Both the position numbers and the translations under genes were made by a program. The notes below the pieces were generated by a model. The model was not told where the DNA came from, ran no database searches, and was given only the letters and a program-made list of their open reading frames with translations. From an uncultured bacterium (GTDB taxonomy: Bacteria; Patescibacteriota; Minisyncoccia; Phycocordibacterales; CAIZLB01): a stretch of DNA of 56,057 nt. Location of the stretch: the NCBI GenBank assembly GCA_903821355.1, contig CAIJKW010000049.1, positions 1 through 56,057 on the forward strand. Direction: 5' to 3'. Shown piece after piece: positions 26,872-37,641 of this stretch (its first letter is position 1; each line of letters starts with the position of its first letter).

Positions 26872-28899
26872 ATGCACGCACAAGAAAATTCTAAGGCACT
26901 TAAAGGCTTAAATGATAAACAAAAAGAGGCTGTTATGACACTGCACGGCCCTCTTCTTATATTGGCTGGAGCGGGGGCGGGTAAGACTAAAACCGTCACA
27001 CACAGAATTCTAAACTTAATAGAAAACGGCGTTGCACCTGAGTCAATACTAGCTATTACATTCACAAACAAGGCAGCAAAAGAGATGAGAGAGAGGGTAG
27101 ACCATCTACTTGAAGATAGTAGGGAAATGAATTTGCCAATACATAATTTTTCAAAACCATTTCTCTCAACGTTCCACTCGCTTTGCGTTAATATCTTAAA
27201 GGAATCCGGGTTGGTTATTGGTATTCCTAGACATTTTACAATTTATGACAAAAGTGATTCTAAACAAGCTATAAAAGAGGCTATTAATGCTCTTGGTTAT
27301 GACATTAAGATGGTAGAACCGAACAAAATTATGTCTATAATTTCAAGAGAAAAGAGCAATTTTTCTTCTCTTGGAGAATATGAGGCTGTTAACGGCGAGG
27401 ATCATTTTGGGGCGATAGTTACAGCCGTATGGAGAAAATATTCTGAAGCGCTAAACAATGAAAAAGCACTTGATTTTGATGACCTACTATATAAAACCGC
27501 AGTTTTACTAAAGACAAAACCTGAGATTAGATTGGCATATCAAAACAAATTTAAATATATTCATATTGACGAGTACCAAGACACAAACGGTATTCAGTAT
27601 GAATTGGCTCGTCTTTTGGTGGGATCTGAGCATAACATTGCTGTTGTTGGCGATATAGACCAAGCAATTTATAGTTGGAGAGGGGCTAATATTAAGAATA
27701 TTATGAAGTTTGAAGTGGATTATCCAGAGGCTAAGGTAATTCTTCTTGAAGAAAATTATAGGTCTACAAAAACGATATTGGCTGCTGCAAATGAAATAAT
27801 TAAAAAGAACATCTTCAGAAAAGACAAGAACTTGTTTACAAACAATGAGGACGGAGAACTTATAACCCTTTATAATGCCTATGACGAGGGTGATGAAGCA
27901 AACCATGTTGCAAATACAGCTCGAGATTTAATAAAAGATGGTGGAAATGGTGTTATTGATATAAACAAACCTCTTTCCGCTGGGGGCTGGGGAATTAAGC
28001 CTGAAAAGATCGCGGTTTTATACAGGACAAACTCACAATCTCGTGCTTTGGAGGAGGCCTTTCTAAGAAAAGGTATACAATACCAGCTTTTAGGCACAAG
28101 ATTCTTTGAAAGAAGAGAGGTTAAAGACGTGATCTCTTATGCAAGGGCCGCAATGAATCCAGAAAGTTTGGCTGATATTAAGAGAATTATCAACACACCT
28201 GTGCGAGGAATCGGAAAGGTAACTCTACTTAAGATTATGGCCGGGCAAACGGTGGATTTACCATCCGGAACCAAAATAAAAGTTGATGGTTTTTATAAGT
28301 TATTGAACGATATTAAAAACCAAATCGAAACACAAAGACCTTCTGTTGCTGTAAAATATATTATAGAAAAAACGGGTATAGAATCAGCACTTAAGGCAGA
28401 AAATGACAAAGAGGAAGATAGGGTTGGAAACATAAGGGAGTTGGTAACACTTGCGACAAGATACGATGACATGCCCGGAGTAGAAGGAATAGAAAAATTA
28501 ATAGAAGACGCCGTGCTTGCAAGTGATCAAGATTCATTAAATGAAAAGACTGCAAAGAACAATGGCGACGGTGTTAAACTTATGACAGTGCATGCATCAA
28601 AAGGATTGGAATTTGATTATGTTTTTATCACAGGACTTGAGCAAGACTTGTTTCCAAGCGGTAGATCTTCTGAAAGTAAATCTGGTGAGGATAGTGAAGA
28701 AGAACGTAGGCTTTTCTACGTTGCTCTAACTCGAGCTCGTAAAAAGTTATATTTATCATATGCTAACATGAGAACAATATTTGGAAGCAAACAGATTAAT
28801 TTACCGTCAGAATTTATAGCAGATATTAATGATGATTTAATAGAACAACATAATCAAGAGGAGGTCAGTGGAATAAAATCAATATTTATAGATTTTTAA
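26872..28899 (+). CDS. UvrD/PcrA-family superfamily I DNA helicase
   Basis: LNDKQKEAV; GPLLILAGAGAGKTKTVTHRI; VVGDIDQAIYSWRGA; LMTVHASKGLEFDYVFITGL; start MHAQEN likely, 26842 possible. Confidence 0.95.
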   Translation: MHAQENSKALKGLNDKQKEAVMTLHGPLLILAGAGAGKTKTVTHRILNLIENGVAPESILAITFTNKAAKEMRERVDHLLEDSREMNLPIHNFSKPFLSTFHSLCVNILKESGLVIGIPRHFTIYDKSDSKQAIKEAINALGYDIKMVEPNKIMSIISREKSNFSSLGEYEAVNGEDHFGAIVTAVWRKYSEALNNEKALDFDDLLYKTAVLLKTKPEIRLAYQNKFKYIHIDEYQDTNGIQYELARLLVGSEHNIAVVGDIDQAIYSWRGANIKNIMKFEVDYPEAKVILLEENYRSTKTILAAANEIIKKNIFRKDKNLFTNNEDGELITLYNAYDEGDEANHVANTARDLIKDGGNGVIDINKPLSAGGWGIKPEKIAVLYRTNSQSRALEEAFLRKGIQYQLLGTRFFERREVKDVISYARAAMNPESLADIKRIINTPVRGIGKVTLLKIMAGQTVDLPSGTKIKVDGFYKLLNDIKNQIETQRPSVAVKYIIEKTGIESALKAENDKEEDRVGNIRELVTLATRYDDMPGVEGIEKLIEDAVLASDQDSLNEKTAKNNGDGVKLMTVHASKGLEFDYVFITGLEQDLFPSGRSSESKSGEDSEEERRLFYVALTRARKKLYLSYANMRTIFGSKQINLPSEFIADINDDLIEQHNQEEVSGIKSIFIDF

Positions 28900-28903
28900 A
28901 ATT

Positions 28904-29866
28904 ATGATAAAAAAATATACAAATAAATTTAAAAGCAAAAGAAATGGAGACTCAAATTTTGAGGATAATATAAACAAAGATACCTCCATAGAAAAAGAAT
29001 CTGTTTTTGCAAAAAAGACTCTGGGACAAAATTTCTTAAAATCACAAAAAGCTCTTAATCAAATTATTGAGGCAGCAGGTGATTTAAATGGCAAAACAGT
29101 CCTTGAAATTGGCCCTGGAATGGGATCACTTACAGAGAGGCTGGTCAAAACTTCCGCCCAAAAAATAGTTTTGATAGAAATGGATGATAGATTAATACCA
29201 ATACTTCAAGAAAAATTTGCTGGGGAAATAAAATCTGGAAAAATTAAAATTATTCACGATGATATTATGAAAGTTGATTTAAAATCTCTGGGCTTCAAAA
29301 AAGGTGACTACAGTCTAATTGCAAACATTCCATACTATATTACAGGAGCTATTATAAGAAATGTCATTGGTGGAGACACTTATCCAGAAAAGGCTGTCGT
29401 ATTAGTGCAAAAAGAAGTTGCGGAAAGAATTATTGCGAGAGACAAAAAAGAAAGCATTCTATCAATCGCAATAAAAGTAATCGGCTTGCCAAAAATAATA
29501 GACAAGGTTCCAAAGGGGGCATTCGTTCCATCGCCAAAAGTTGACTCTGCAATACTTTTGATTGATCAGATTTCCAAAGACTTTTTTTTAGCAAAATCAA
29601 ATGACACAAAACTAGAAAACAAAAAAGATAACGTCAGTGACGCCAAAAAAAAGGTGATGGTAGAAAATAAAGAAAAAAGATTCTTTGATATTTTGCACGC
29701 TGGATTTGCGCATAAGAGAAAATTATTAAAAAGTAATTTGGAGGAAAAAAAGATTTTTGAAGACGCAAAAAAAGCTTTGCTGATTTGTGATATCAAACAA
29801 GATGCGCGAGCGGAAAAATTAACACTTGAACAGTGGAAAAAATTGTCATCTATTGATATACTTTAG
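28904..29866 (+). CDS. rsmA: 16S rRNA (A1518/A1519) dimethyltransferase RsmA/KsgA
   Basis: LGQNFLKSQKALNQII; VLEIGPGMGSLTERL; LIANIPYYITGAIIR; VPSPKVDSAIL. Confidence 0.94.
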   Translation: MIKKYTNKFKSKRNGDSNFEDNINKDTSIEKESVFAKKTLGQNFLKSQKALNQIIEAAGDLNGKTVLEIGPGMGSLTERLVKTSAQKIVLIEMDDRLIPILQEKFAGEIKSGKIKIIHDDIMKVDLKSLGFKKGDYSLIANIPYYITGAIIRNVIGGDTYPEKAVVLVQKEVAERIIARDKKESILSIAIKVIGLPKIIDKVPKGAFVPSPKVDSAILLIDQISKDFFLAKSNDTKLENKKDNVSDAKKKVMVENKEKRFFDILHAGFAHKRKLLKSNLEEKKIFEDAKKALLICDIKQDARAEKLTLEQWKKLSSIDIL

Positions 29867-29868
29867 TT

Positions 29869-30720
29869 GTGAAAAATTCAATCGCTAGTAAAAATTCTCA
29901 TAATAAAGTTTTAATACTTGGAGCGATTTGCGTTTCTATTGTGACAGGGGTTTTATCGTACAAAATAGCTGATCTAAAAAGCCAACAAATTTTAGACGAA
30001 TCAAGTAAAAACGCTAGGGCTTTTAATATAACTGGGGACATTAACGATGAAGTAACAAATAAGATATTATCCGCAGTGGACAACTCGAATCAATTAATTG
30101 ACACGCCAACAAATTCTGACGACCCCTTCACAATAACAGACAAAGACACTGCAACCTCAAGAATGGCGAAACAGGTCTATTCTGATTATGTGAATCAAGA
30201 GGCTGGGAATAGTGATTTGACCGTTTCAGATATAGCCCAAAACGCAATATCACAAATCTCGTCTAGTGATTTACCAAGTTCAAAGTACAATCTAAACAGT
30301 ATTTCATACATAACAGACCTATCTAATGAAAGCATCAGGTTGTATGGAAATAATTTTGCGGAAATATACAAGAGAAACCTAACCAAAGTTGCACAAGACC
30401 AAAATAAATATTCAAACAGTTTGTCAGCCCTAGCTGATGTTTATGAAAATATAAGCAAAGAACTGATAAAAATAAAGGTTCCAACACAAATAGCAAGTTC
30501 TCATTTAGCTGTTATTAATAATTTTCAAATAATGGCAGATTCTTTTAGGTTGATTGACACCCAGAGTCAAGATCCTGTTAAATCACTTCTTGGGGTCAAA
30601 TCAGCAAAAGAAGCAAGTGATGATAATGATCAAATGTTCATAAACATTGGCAAGTATTTTAAAAACAGTGGTATAATATTTGGTAATAATGAGGTTGGAT
30701 CAATTTGGAATGTAAATTAA
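29869..30720 (+). CDS. Hypothetical membrane-anchored protein preceding the T4SS-like cluster
   Basis: GTG start 3 nt after rsmA stop, N-terminal TM. Confidence 0.7.
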   Translation: MKNSIASKNSHNKVLILGAICVSIVTGVLSYKIADLKSQQILDESSKNARAFNITGDINDEVTNKILSAVDNSNQLIDTPTNSDDPFTITDKDTATSRMAKQVYSDYVNQEAGNSDLTVSDIAQNAISQISSSDLPSSKYNLNSISYITDLSNESIRLYGNNFAEIYKRNLTKVAQDQNKYSNSLSALADVYENISKELIKIKVPTQIASSHLAVINNFQIMADSFRLIDTQSQDPVKSLLGVKSAKEASDDNDQMFINIGKYFKNSGIIFGNNEVGSIWNVN

Positions 30721-30729
30721 TTATTTAAA

Positions 30730-32562
30730 ATGAAGATAAGTCAAAACAACAAAAAAATTATACTCGCAACGCTTTTTTTTGTACTATTTATTGGCTTAGC
30801 AAAAGAATTGCAGGCTCAAACAGCGTCCGCAGATTTACCATCATGGTGGGTGCCAGGAACTGGGGTGACGCCACAGAACCCTGTTTACAATGGCGCCGTG
30901 CAAGATCCCAATGCTTTTAACAATGGGGCCAACTGGAATTCTTCGCCAGACGTATCGACTTTTAAAACGTCACCAGACGGATCAGTTGATTCAAGTATAC
31001 CCAGAGCAACAGTAGTAGATACATCAGGAGCAAGCAGTGCTACAGCAAACGGAAGCAACACTGGTGCAAAAACAGTTGCAGCATCACCCAGCTCAGCGCA
31101 AGGTGGTGGATCTTGTGTTGCAGGAGCAATGCTTGCACGGTTGTTATCTAGCTCAATTTCTTCAGCCCTTGGCATGGGAACAAAAGCTGCTACTGGTGTA
31201 ACAACAGCGGCAGAAAAAGTGGCTAATGTTCCAGTAACGATAGCTGGAACACAAGCGGCGAGAAATCAAGAGGCTGCAACTAACGCTCACACAGGTTCAT
31301 TTAGTCTGTTTGGCATTCAAACAGGAGTTAGTTGGGATACTATTGGATACTGTATTGTAAACACAATTATTGACTATATAGTTAATTCAACTATTGCATG
31401 GGCAAATTCAGGTTTTAAGGGAAATCCAGCTTTTATTAGAAATCCAGAACAGTTCTTTAAGCAATTAGCCGACAGAGAAGCTTCTATGTTTATACAAGAA
31501 CTAGCTTATGACACAACAGGACTTAACGTTTGTAAGCCATTCAGAGTTGTAATCGCCACAGGTTTAGCTGGTAGTTACTCAAGAATGAACGGTAATTACC
31601 AAAATTCTTGTTCGTTAAGCCAGATGCAACAAAACATGATGCAATCAGGAAGGTATACTATAACAACACCAACCGACTGGATCGCACTGACACAGCCACA
31701 AAACAACGCCTACTATTCATACATTAGCGCAAGTAATGAGTTGAGCAAAAGGATTGCGATTAAAAACAATACCGCGAGATTTGACTTAACTATTAACAGA
31801 GGTTTTTTGAGCAAGAAAAAATGTAAAGATGATAGCAAACCAGAAAGTAAGACAAACCCATGTGATACCACAACACCAGGAAGTGTAATAGCAGATTCTT
31901 TGTCTCAAACATTAAATATTCCAAAAGAAAGACTTGTTTCTGCACAAAAATTTGACCAAATGGTAGATGCAATCGTCAACAATCTAATTAAAATAGCATT
32001 GAGCGATGTACTTACAAAAGTTACTGGACAAGCTCCGTCAGCGCCTATGGCTTCAGATTATTATACAACAGTAGCAAATACAGCTACCTATAATTCTTCT
32101 AGCTACACTAACGGAGGGGCTCTTCTAGGAACCCCTGGTTCTGGAGGTGGAACACTAGCAAACAATGCCTTGGTTGTACAAAATCCTGATGGGTCATACT
32201 CACTAACTACAAATCGTTTGTCATTAGACACAGATGGTATTGCAAACCCTGGGGTTGATCCGACCACACACCAAGGACAGACATCTTATGGTCACGGTCT
32301 TTCTACTTATGACAATTATGTTGTTGTACCAGATAACTCACCAATAGCACTTGGAACAGCCGTCATTATTACAGACCCATCAACGGGACAGCAAGTAACT
32401 GCAATAGTGGGTGATCACGGAGGTTCTCAAGGTCATGGAGAAGTATCTATTGGAGTGGCTAATGCTTTTAATATTTATCCCGGTGGAGACAACATTAACA
32501 GTAGACAACTTCAATTTACTTATACAAACCAGCCACTTGGATACATTCCCAAAGGAAGATAG
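30730..32562 (+). CDS. Secreted protein of T4SS-like cluster with beta-barrel-like C-terminal domain
   Basis: Signal peptide; C-terminal SYGHGLSTYDNYVVVPDNSPIALGTAVIITDPSTGQQVTAIVGDHGG...GEVSIGVANAF. Confidence 0.65.
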   Translation: MKISQNNKKIILATLFFVLFIGLAKELQAQTASADLPSWWVPGTGVTPQNPVYNGAVQDPNAFNNGANWNSSPDVSTFKTSPDGSVDSSIPRATVVDTSGASSATANGSNTGAKTVAASPSSAQGGGSCVAGAMLARLLSSSISSALGMGTKAATGVTTAAEKVANVPVTIAGTQAARNQEAATNAHTGSFSLFGIQTGVSWDTIGYCIVNTIIDYIVNSTIAWANSGFKGNPAFIRNPEQFFKQLADREASMFIQELAYDTTGLNVCKPFRVVIATGLAGSYSRMNGNYQNSCSLSQMQQNMMQSGRYTITTPTDWIALTQPQNNAYYSYISASNELSKRIAIKNNTARFDLTINRGFLSKKKCKDDSKPESKTNPCDTTTPGSVIADSLSQTLNIPKERLVSAQKFDQMVDAIVNNLIKIALSDVLTKVTGQAPSAPMASDYYTTVANTATYNSSSYTNGGALLGTPGSGGGTLANNALVVQNPDGSYSLTTNRLSLDTDGIANPGVDPTTHQGQTSYGHGLSTYDNYVVVPDNSPIALGTAVIITDPSTGQQVTAIVGDHGGSQGHGEVSIGVANAFNIYPGGDNINSRQLQFTYTNQPLGYIPKGR

Positions 32563-32761
32563 AGAGTGAACATAATAATGAAAAAATTATTTTTTGTATC
32601 AAATCCACAAGTTGACAAAAAATAGCCTATTATTTTGTTCAAGATGATATATAATATTAAAGAATAGAGTTGATTAGAAAAATCAATAATATAGATATGC
32701 AATAATATTGGGGAGGGTGTAATTAGGTATTTTATTTGAGAGAGTGAATTAAATTTTTAAA

Positions 32762-35281
32762 ATGAAGATAATAAATAATAAAAATAAAATATGGATGATG
32801 TTTTTTGTTTTTATTATTACAATATTGATCACGACACAGAAAGCATATGCTGACGATCCACTACCACTTCCAGCAACATCAGCGTTAACAGCCCAAGATG
32901 AGGCTAATGCCGCTAATCTAAGCAAGGAAATTTCACAAATTGCAAATGGACAAAATACAAACTCCTCTATTACGGGATATAAAGGTGCTTCGTTTGACCA
33001 GGGTTCGTTTTACGACACCAAGACGGGCTCTATAATTAGCAACTTCGCGGGTAACAACCCAAATTTAACCAATGCGATAATTACTGGTGCGGGAGGATTA
33101 CTTATCCCAGGTGGCGGTGCTGCTGTTGCTGGATATGTTGCCCCTTCCATTACTAAAGTTGCAGCGGGTCCTGTAAAACAGCAACCTGAAGAAATTTTTT
33201 GTTTTAAAACCACTGTGGGAATACCAACAGATGTTAGCATACCCGGTTGTATAGCCATCACATCATATTTTATACTATACCTCACCTCCTGGGTTCTTTT
33301 TGTAGCAGCGGTAGCTTTTGATTGGACGATTCAGTGGTCTCTTTCAATGTATGGCATTATTAATAGTTTTCAAGCGATACAATATGGCTGGGAAACCCTT
33401 AGAAATGTTATAAATTTATTTTTCATATTAATACTTGTATATATCGCGATAGCTACAATTTTGCGAATAGAAAATTATGGTTATAAAAAACTATTGAGCA
33501 AACTAGTTCTTGCGGTTTTCTTAATAAATTTTAGTATGTTCTTCACTAAGATTATAATTGACGCAAGCAACATAACTGCGCTTGTTTTTTATAAACAGAT
33601 AATGATTGATGCCCAAAAAGCTGGTGCAGGAGCCACAACAGGAGGTCTTGGATCGAGTTCTGCCGCAGGCGCAACAAACCAATGGCTATCTTTTGGAATA
33701 ATGAACTCTCTTGGTCTATCAAGTGTTTGGGGTGTTGCTCAATCGAGTGGTGGATCAGGTTTAATGGGACCAGGATCATCTGGGACGATAAGCAACAATC
33801 CCGCTGTAGATGCTGGGAACCTTTTAGCCACCTCAACAGGAGTTCCAAAGGTAACAGATCCGTGGACCATGACCTTGGTTGGACTGGGTGGCTCTGTTTT
33901 TGTATTAATTCTGGCTTTTGTGTTCTTTGCTACAACAATAATGTTATTACTCAGGGTTGTTGCCTTAATACTTCTAATAATAACTTCTCCAGCAGCCTTC
34001 GCAGCAGGGGTTTTACCAAAAACATCCAAATGGTCTGATAAGTGGTGGAGTCACCTAACCAACAATGCACTGTTTGCACCTGTTTATATGATGCTATTGT
34101 TTGTTACACTTAAAATGATTTGGGGTGGAAGCACCAGAGTAAACACTAGCCTTTTAGCTTTATTTACAAACTCAGATAGCAGCGCAATACAAGCAATAAT
34201 CTTTTTTGTTCTATTGTGTTCAATGTTGATTGCCTGTCTTACTGTTGCTACATCATTTGGTACGATGGGGTCAAAGATGGTTGGTGGTTGGGGAAAAAGC
34301 ATGGGAGGAAAAGCTACGGATTGGACAAAAAAATATGCAAAAAGCAGGGCCTTTGCTCCTGTTAGTTATTTAGCTGACAAAGCTTCTAAGAGCCAGTTCC
34401 TTTCAAGGGTGCCTGGTGGGGGAATTATTTTGCAGAATGCAGACAAATTAGCTCAAGCCAAAGTTGGTGGTTCAAGTTATAGATCAAGGGTTGAGGCCGA
34501 CAAAAAGACTTACAAAACAAGAGGTGATTTAATAAAAAATGCCAACACAGGGGAGTTAATGAGAAAAGTTGGGGAGACCGAAGCGCAGTTTAAGGATAGA
34601 AAATCAAGACAGGAAAATTCTGGTAAGGAAGCTCACAAAAAATATTTTGGTATTGATCTAGAGGACGGAACCAGAAAATCAAACTTTATTTACAAAGGAA
34701 AATCTCAAGCAAGAGAAGATATTATGGAAGCCAATAGTAAACTTAAGGAAGACCAGAGTGGAAAGATAATAAAACAAACAAAGGAAGCCATGGCTAAAAC
34801 TGTGAATACTGAATTGATTGAAGCCGTGAGAGGTTTAAGCGCTGCTGACGCAGACATGATTAAAAAACATATTGAAAATAAGATGACAACCAAAGAGGTA
34901 GATGATGGAGCTGGAAACAAAAGAAAGATTCTAGATGTTGATAATAAAGATAAGAAAATGGAAAACGATGAATGGTTTGCTCTCCTTGAGAGAATTGAAG
35001 AACCAATGAAAAGGGTGGCGAAGGAGGTTAGGATTAATGAAGACAAAATGGTGACTTTGATGGATAACAACAGAACAGCTAACGATTCGGACAAAAAGAA
35101 AAATGATCTTGAATATGAAGCATTGAGAGTAAAAACAGACATGTTAAAGAGTAGAATTACAAATGTTGGAAACATAAGAACAAAAATTGAAACTGGGGTG
35201 AAAAGAATCGAAGACACCGAAATACAAAAAGGTACCAAAGCAGCTATTGAAAAAAATGTTCCACCGCCAACAGCTAAATAA
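32762..35281 (+). CDS. TrbL/VirB6-like polytopic membrane protein
   Basis: Multiple TMs, long charged C-terminal coiled region; cluster context with VirB4/PrgI. Confidence 0.7.
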   Translation: MKIINNKNKIWMMFFVFIITILITTQKAYADDPLPLPATSALTAQDEANAANLSKEISQIANGQNTNSSITGYKGASFDQGSFYDTKTGSIISNFAGNNPNLTNAIITGAGGLLIPGGGAAVAGYVAPSITKVAAGPVKQQPEEIFCFKTTVGIPTDVSIPGCIAITSYFILYLTSWVLFVAAVAFDWTIQWSLSMYGIINSFQAIQYGWETLRNVINLFFILILVYIAIATILRIENYGYKKLLSKLVLAVFLINFSMFFTKIIIDASNITALVFYKQIMIDAQKAGAGATTGGLGSSSAAGATNQWLSFGIMNSLGLSSVWGVAQSSGGSGLMGPGSSGTISNNPAVDAGNLLATSTGVPKVTDPWTMTLVGLGGSVFVLILAFVFFATTIMLLLRVVALILLIITSPAAFAAGVLPKTSKWSDKWWSHLTNNALFAPVYMMLLFVTLKMIWGGSTRVNTSLLALFTNSDSSAIQAIIFFVLLCSMLIACLTVATSFGTMGSKMVGGWGKSMGGKATDWTKKYAKSRAFAPVSYLADKASKSQFLSRVPGGGIILQNADKLAQAKVGGSSYRSRVEADKKTYKTRGDLIKNANTGELMRKVGETEAQFKDRKSRQENSGKEAHKKYFGIDLEDGTRKSNFIYKGKSQAREDIMEANSKLKEDQSGKIIKQTKEAMAKTVNTELIEAVRGLSAADADMIKKHIENKMTTKEVDDGAGNKRKILDVDNKDKKMENDEWFALLERIEEPMKRVAKEVRINEDKMVTLMDNNRTANDSDKKKNDLEYEALRVKTDMLKSRITNVGNIRTKIETGVKRIEDTEIQKGTKAAIEKNVPPPTAK

Positions 35282-35295
35282 AACAAACAACAACC

Positions 35296-36066
35296 ATGAT
35301 TAAATTTACAGAATCAGATATAAAAAATAAAATAGATTCATTACCAAATGAACTAAGGGAAAAACTTCTTTTTTTGGCGTATGATAATAGTTTTGTAAGT
35401 ATAATAAATTATAGAAGTGTTAAAACCCAAGATGTAATTAATGAGATTGATTACGCAACAAGAATGACAGCTCTTGGTTTTTCTTCAAAACAAGAGTTGT
35501 TTGACGCTATTAGTGGGGCTGCTGAGGATGAGGACGAAACCAGACATATCTTTGGAGAAATAGACAGTACAATACTTGTCCCCAACAATCTTCAGGGGGC
35601 GCCAGAAGAGACCGCTTCAAAAGATACAAGTGAACCTGAGGAAGAGGGTGTTGGCATGACAGAAGATGTTGAACCTAAAAAAACAGAGGTTGTGGATAAA
35701 TATTCAGATAGCAATAATACAACAGAAACAGCTGAAGATATTTTAAAAGAGATTGAAAATCCAACACCATCTCCTCTAATCCTTCCAATTATTAAACCCC
35801 TTCCTGAAACTATTACAAACGTTATCGCGACAGCAGAAGCTCCAAAAACAGAATTAGCACAACCAAGTAATGATGGGGCGCTTACACTGACACCTACACC
35901 AACCTCCACACCAGCACCCACACTTACTCCAACATCCACACTCACTCCACCACCCACAACAACTCCAAATAAAGAATCCCAATTAGACTCAAAACTAACA
36001 GAACCGGTTGTACAAACAGCAAAATCGACATACTATAAAGTAGACCCTTATAGAGAACAAATGTAA
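35296..36066 (+). CDS. Hypothetical protein with Thr/Pro-rich linker
   Basis: 256 aa; TLTPTPTSTPAPTLTPTSTLTPPPTTTP. Confidence 0.7.
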   Translation: MIKFTESDIKNKIDSLPNELREKLLFLAYDNSFVSIINYRSVKTQDVINEIDYATRMTALGFSSKQELFDAISGAAEDEDETRHIFGEIDSTILVPNNLQGAPEETASKDTSEPEEEGVGMTEDVEPKKTEVVDKYSDSNNTTETAEDILKEIENPTPSPLILPIIKPLPETITNVIATAEAPKTELAQPSNDGALTLTPTPTSTPAPTLTPTSTLTPPPTTTPNKESQLDSKLTEPVVQTAKSTYYKVDPYREQM

Positions 36067-36114
36067 AAACACCACAAATGTGGTGGCTAGAAAAAATAAA
36101 CTTTTTTAAACAAC

Positions 36115-36462
36115 ATGACAGCAACATCAATAGAAAGAAATACGGAAAAATTTGCAAGCCTTCCGCTTGATTATCAAGAGGCAATAAAAACCAGTGATTA
36201 CGATGAGGCTCTTAACTTGATAACCAAAGAACATAAACTTCACATAGATCAGTCGGCAACACTTGAATCTTTGTTGGCAAAACTAATTTTTGGAGAAATA
36301 GAATCAGGAAATATGATTTCTGAAATAGAGACCAATTTGCATATAGGAAATGCAGAGTCTGTAAAAATAACCTTGGAGCTTAATGAGTTGATTATTAAAC
36401 CGATTAAGGAAAATCTGAAGAATATTCAGACAAAAACACACACAAAAGAGGACGGCGAATAA
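36115..36462 (+). CDS. Hypothetical protein of T4SS-like cluster
   Basis: 115 aa ORF, operon context. Confidence 0.65.
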   Translation: MTATSIERNTEKFASLPLDYQEAIKTSDYDEALNLITKEHKLHIDQSATLESLLAKLIFGEIESGNMISEIETNLHIGNAESVKITLELNELIIKPIKENLKNIQTKTHTKEDGE

Positions 36463-36488
36463 TTGTCGTGCTATAATTGTTTTGATAT

Positions 36489-36926
36489 ATGAGATATCAG
36501 ACACCACAATTTATTGAAGAGGATGAAAAACTGTTTGGACCTTTTACATTTAGACAGTTTGTATATTTAGTTGGAGGTCTTGGTATTTCTTTTGTTATAT
36601 ATAGAATGCTTCCATTTTTGTTTGCTCTTTTAATAATCATCCCGATAATGATGCTCGCTTTTGCTTTGGCTTTTTATAGAGTGAATGAAAGGCCGTTCAT
36701 AGACACAGTGGAAGCGGCCTTCTATTTTCTATTTTCTAGCAAGCTCTACACCTACAGAAAAGTCAGCAAACCCATCAACCAAGAAATTGAGAACCCCAAA
36801 ACAAAGGTTGTACCGTTATTTCAACCAGGAATATCTAGCAGTAAATTAAAAGATATGGCTTGGAGTTTGGATATAAATGAAAAAACAAACAGCAGAATTG
36901 GTGATAATGAGAAAATAAATATATAA
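36489..36926 (+). CDS. PrgI-family protein
   Basis: QTPQFIEEDEKLFGPFTFRQFVYLVGGLGISFVIYRMLPFLFALLIIIPIMMLAFALAFYRVNERPF. Confidence 0.8.
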   Translation: MRYQTPQFIEEDEKLFGPFTFRQFVYLVGGLGISFVIYRMLPFLFALLIIIPIMMLAFALAFYRVNERPFIDTVEAAFYFLFSSKLYTYRKVSKPINQEIENPKTKVVPLFQPGISSSKLKDMAWSLDINEKTNSRIGDNEKINI

Positions 36927-36934
36927 TTAATAAA

Positions 36935-37597
36935 ATGGCAATAAATAATGAAAACGGATCAAAGCCAGCACAAGATTTTGTACCAATAAAAGAGGTTAGA
37001 GATGGTGTTGTTATATTAAAAGACGGCTCAATGAGAGCTGTTCTTTTGGCTTCGTCTATAAACTTTGCACTAAAATCACCAGAGGAGCAACAATCTGTCT
37101 TGTATCAATTCCAAAATTTCTTAAACTCAATAAACTTTTCAATACAAATATTTGTCCAATCAAGAAGGTTGGATATCGGTCCTTATATAAACCTTCTTGA
37201 GGATAGAATAAAATTCCAATCTAGTGAATTAATGAAGGTTCAAACAAGGGAATACATGGATTTTATTAGAAACCTTACTGAATCAGTAAACATTATGACA
37301 AAGAGCTTCTTTGTTGTTATTCCTTACTCACCCACAATAATAGGAAAAAAAGGAGGTGTTTTTTCTGGTATGTTTGGCGGTAAAAAAGATAAAAAGGAAG
37401 CTGATAACGATGAGTACATGCAGTTTGAGGAATATAAAAGTCAATTACAGCAAAGAGTTGATGTGGTTGAGCAAGGGTTGGTCAGATGTGGTGTTAGAGT
37501 TGCACAACTTGGCACGGAAGAAATTATTGAATTCTTTTACAAACTATTTAATCCTGGAACGGTTGAAAAACCAATTAATATGGATAAATCTGAATAG
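36935..37597 (+). CDS. VirB4/TraC N-terminal-like protein
   Basis: KDGSMRAVLLASSINFALKSPEEQQSVLYQFQNFLNSINFSIQIFVQSRRLDI; directly upstream of VirB4. Confidence 0.65.
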   Translation: MAINNENGSKPAQDFVPIKEVRDGVVILKDGSMRAVLLASSINFALKSPEEQQSVLYQFQNFLNSINFSIQIFVQSRRLDIGPYINLLEDRIKFQSSELMKVQTREYMDFIRNLTESVNIMTKSFFVVIPYSPTIIGKKGGVFSGMFGGKKDKKEADNDEYMQFEEYKSQLQQRVDVVEQGLVRCGVRVAQLGTEEIIEFFYKLFNPGTVEKPINMDKSE

Positions 37598-37641
37598 TTT
37601 TGGATTTTTTATGCGTTTTAGCGTACAATTAATATAACAAT

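Noticed and set aside
35592-35957. Minus-strand 121-aa ORF (VGVSVGAGVEVGVGVSVS)
   Set aside because: Antisense shadow of the Thr/Pro-rich linker in the plus-strand gene at 35296.
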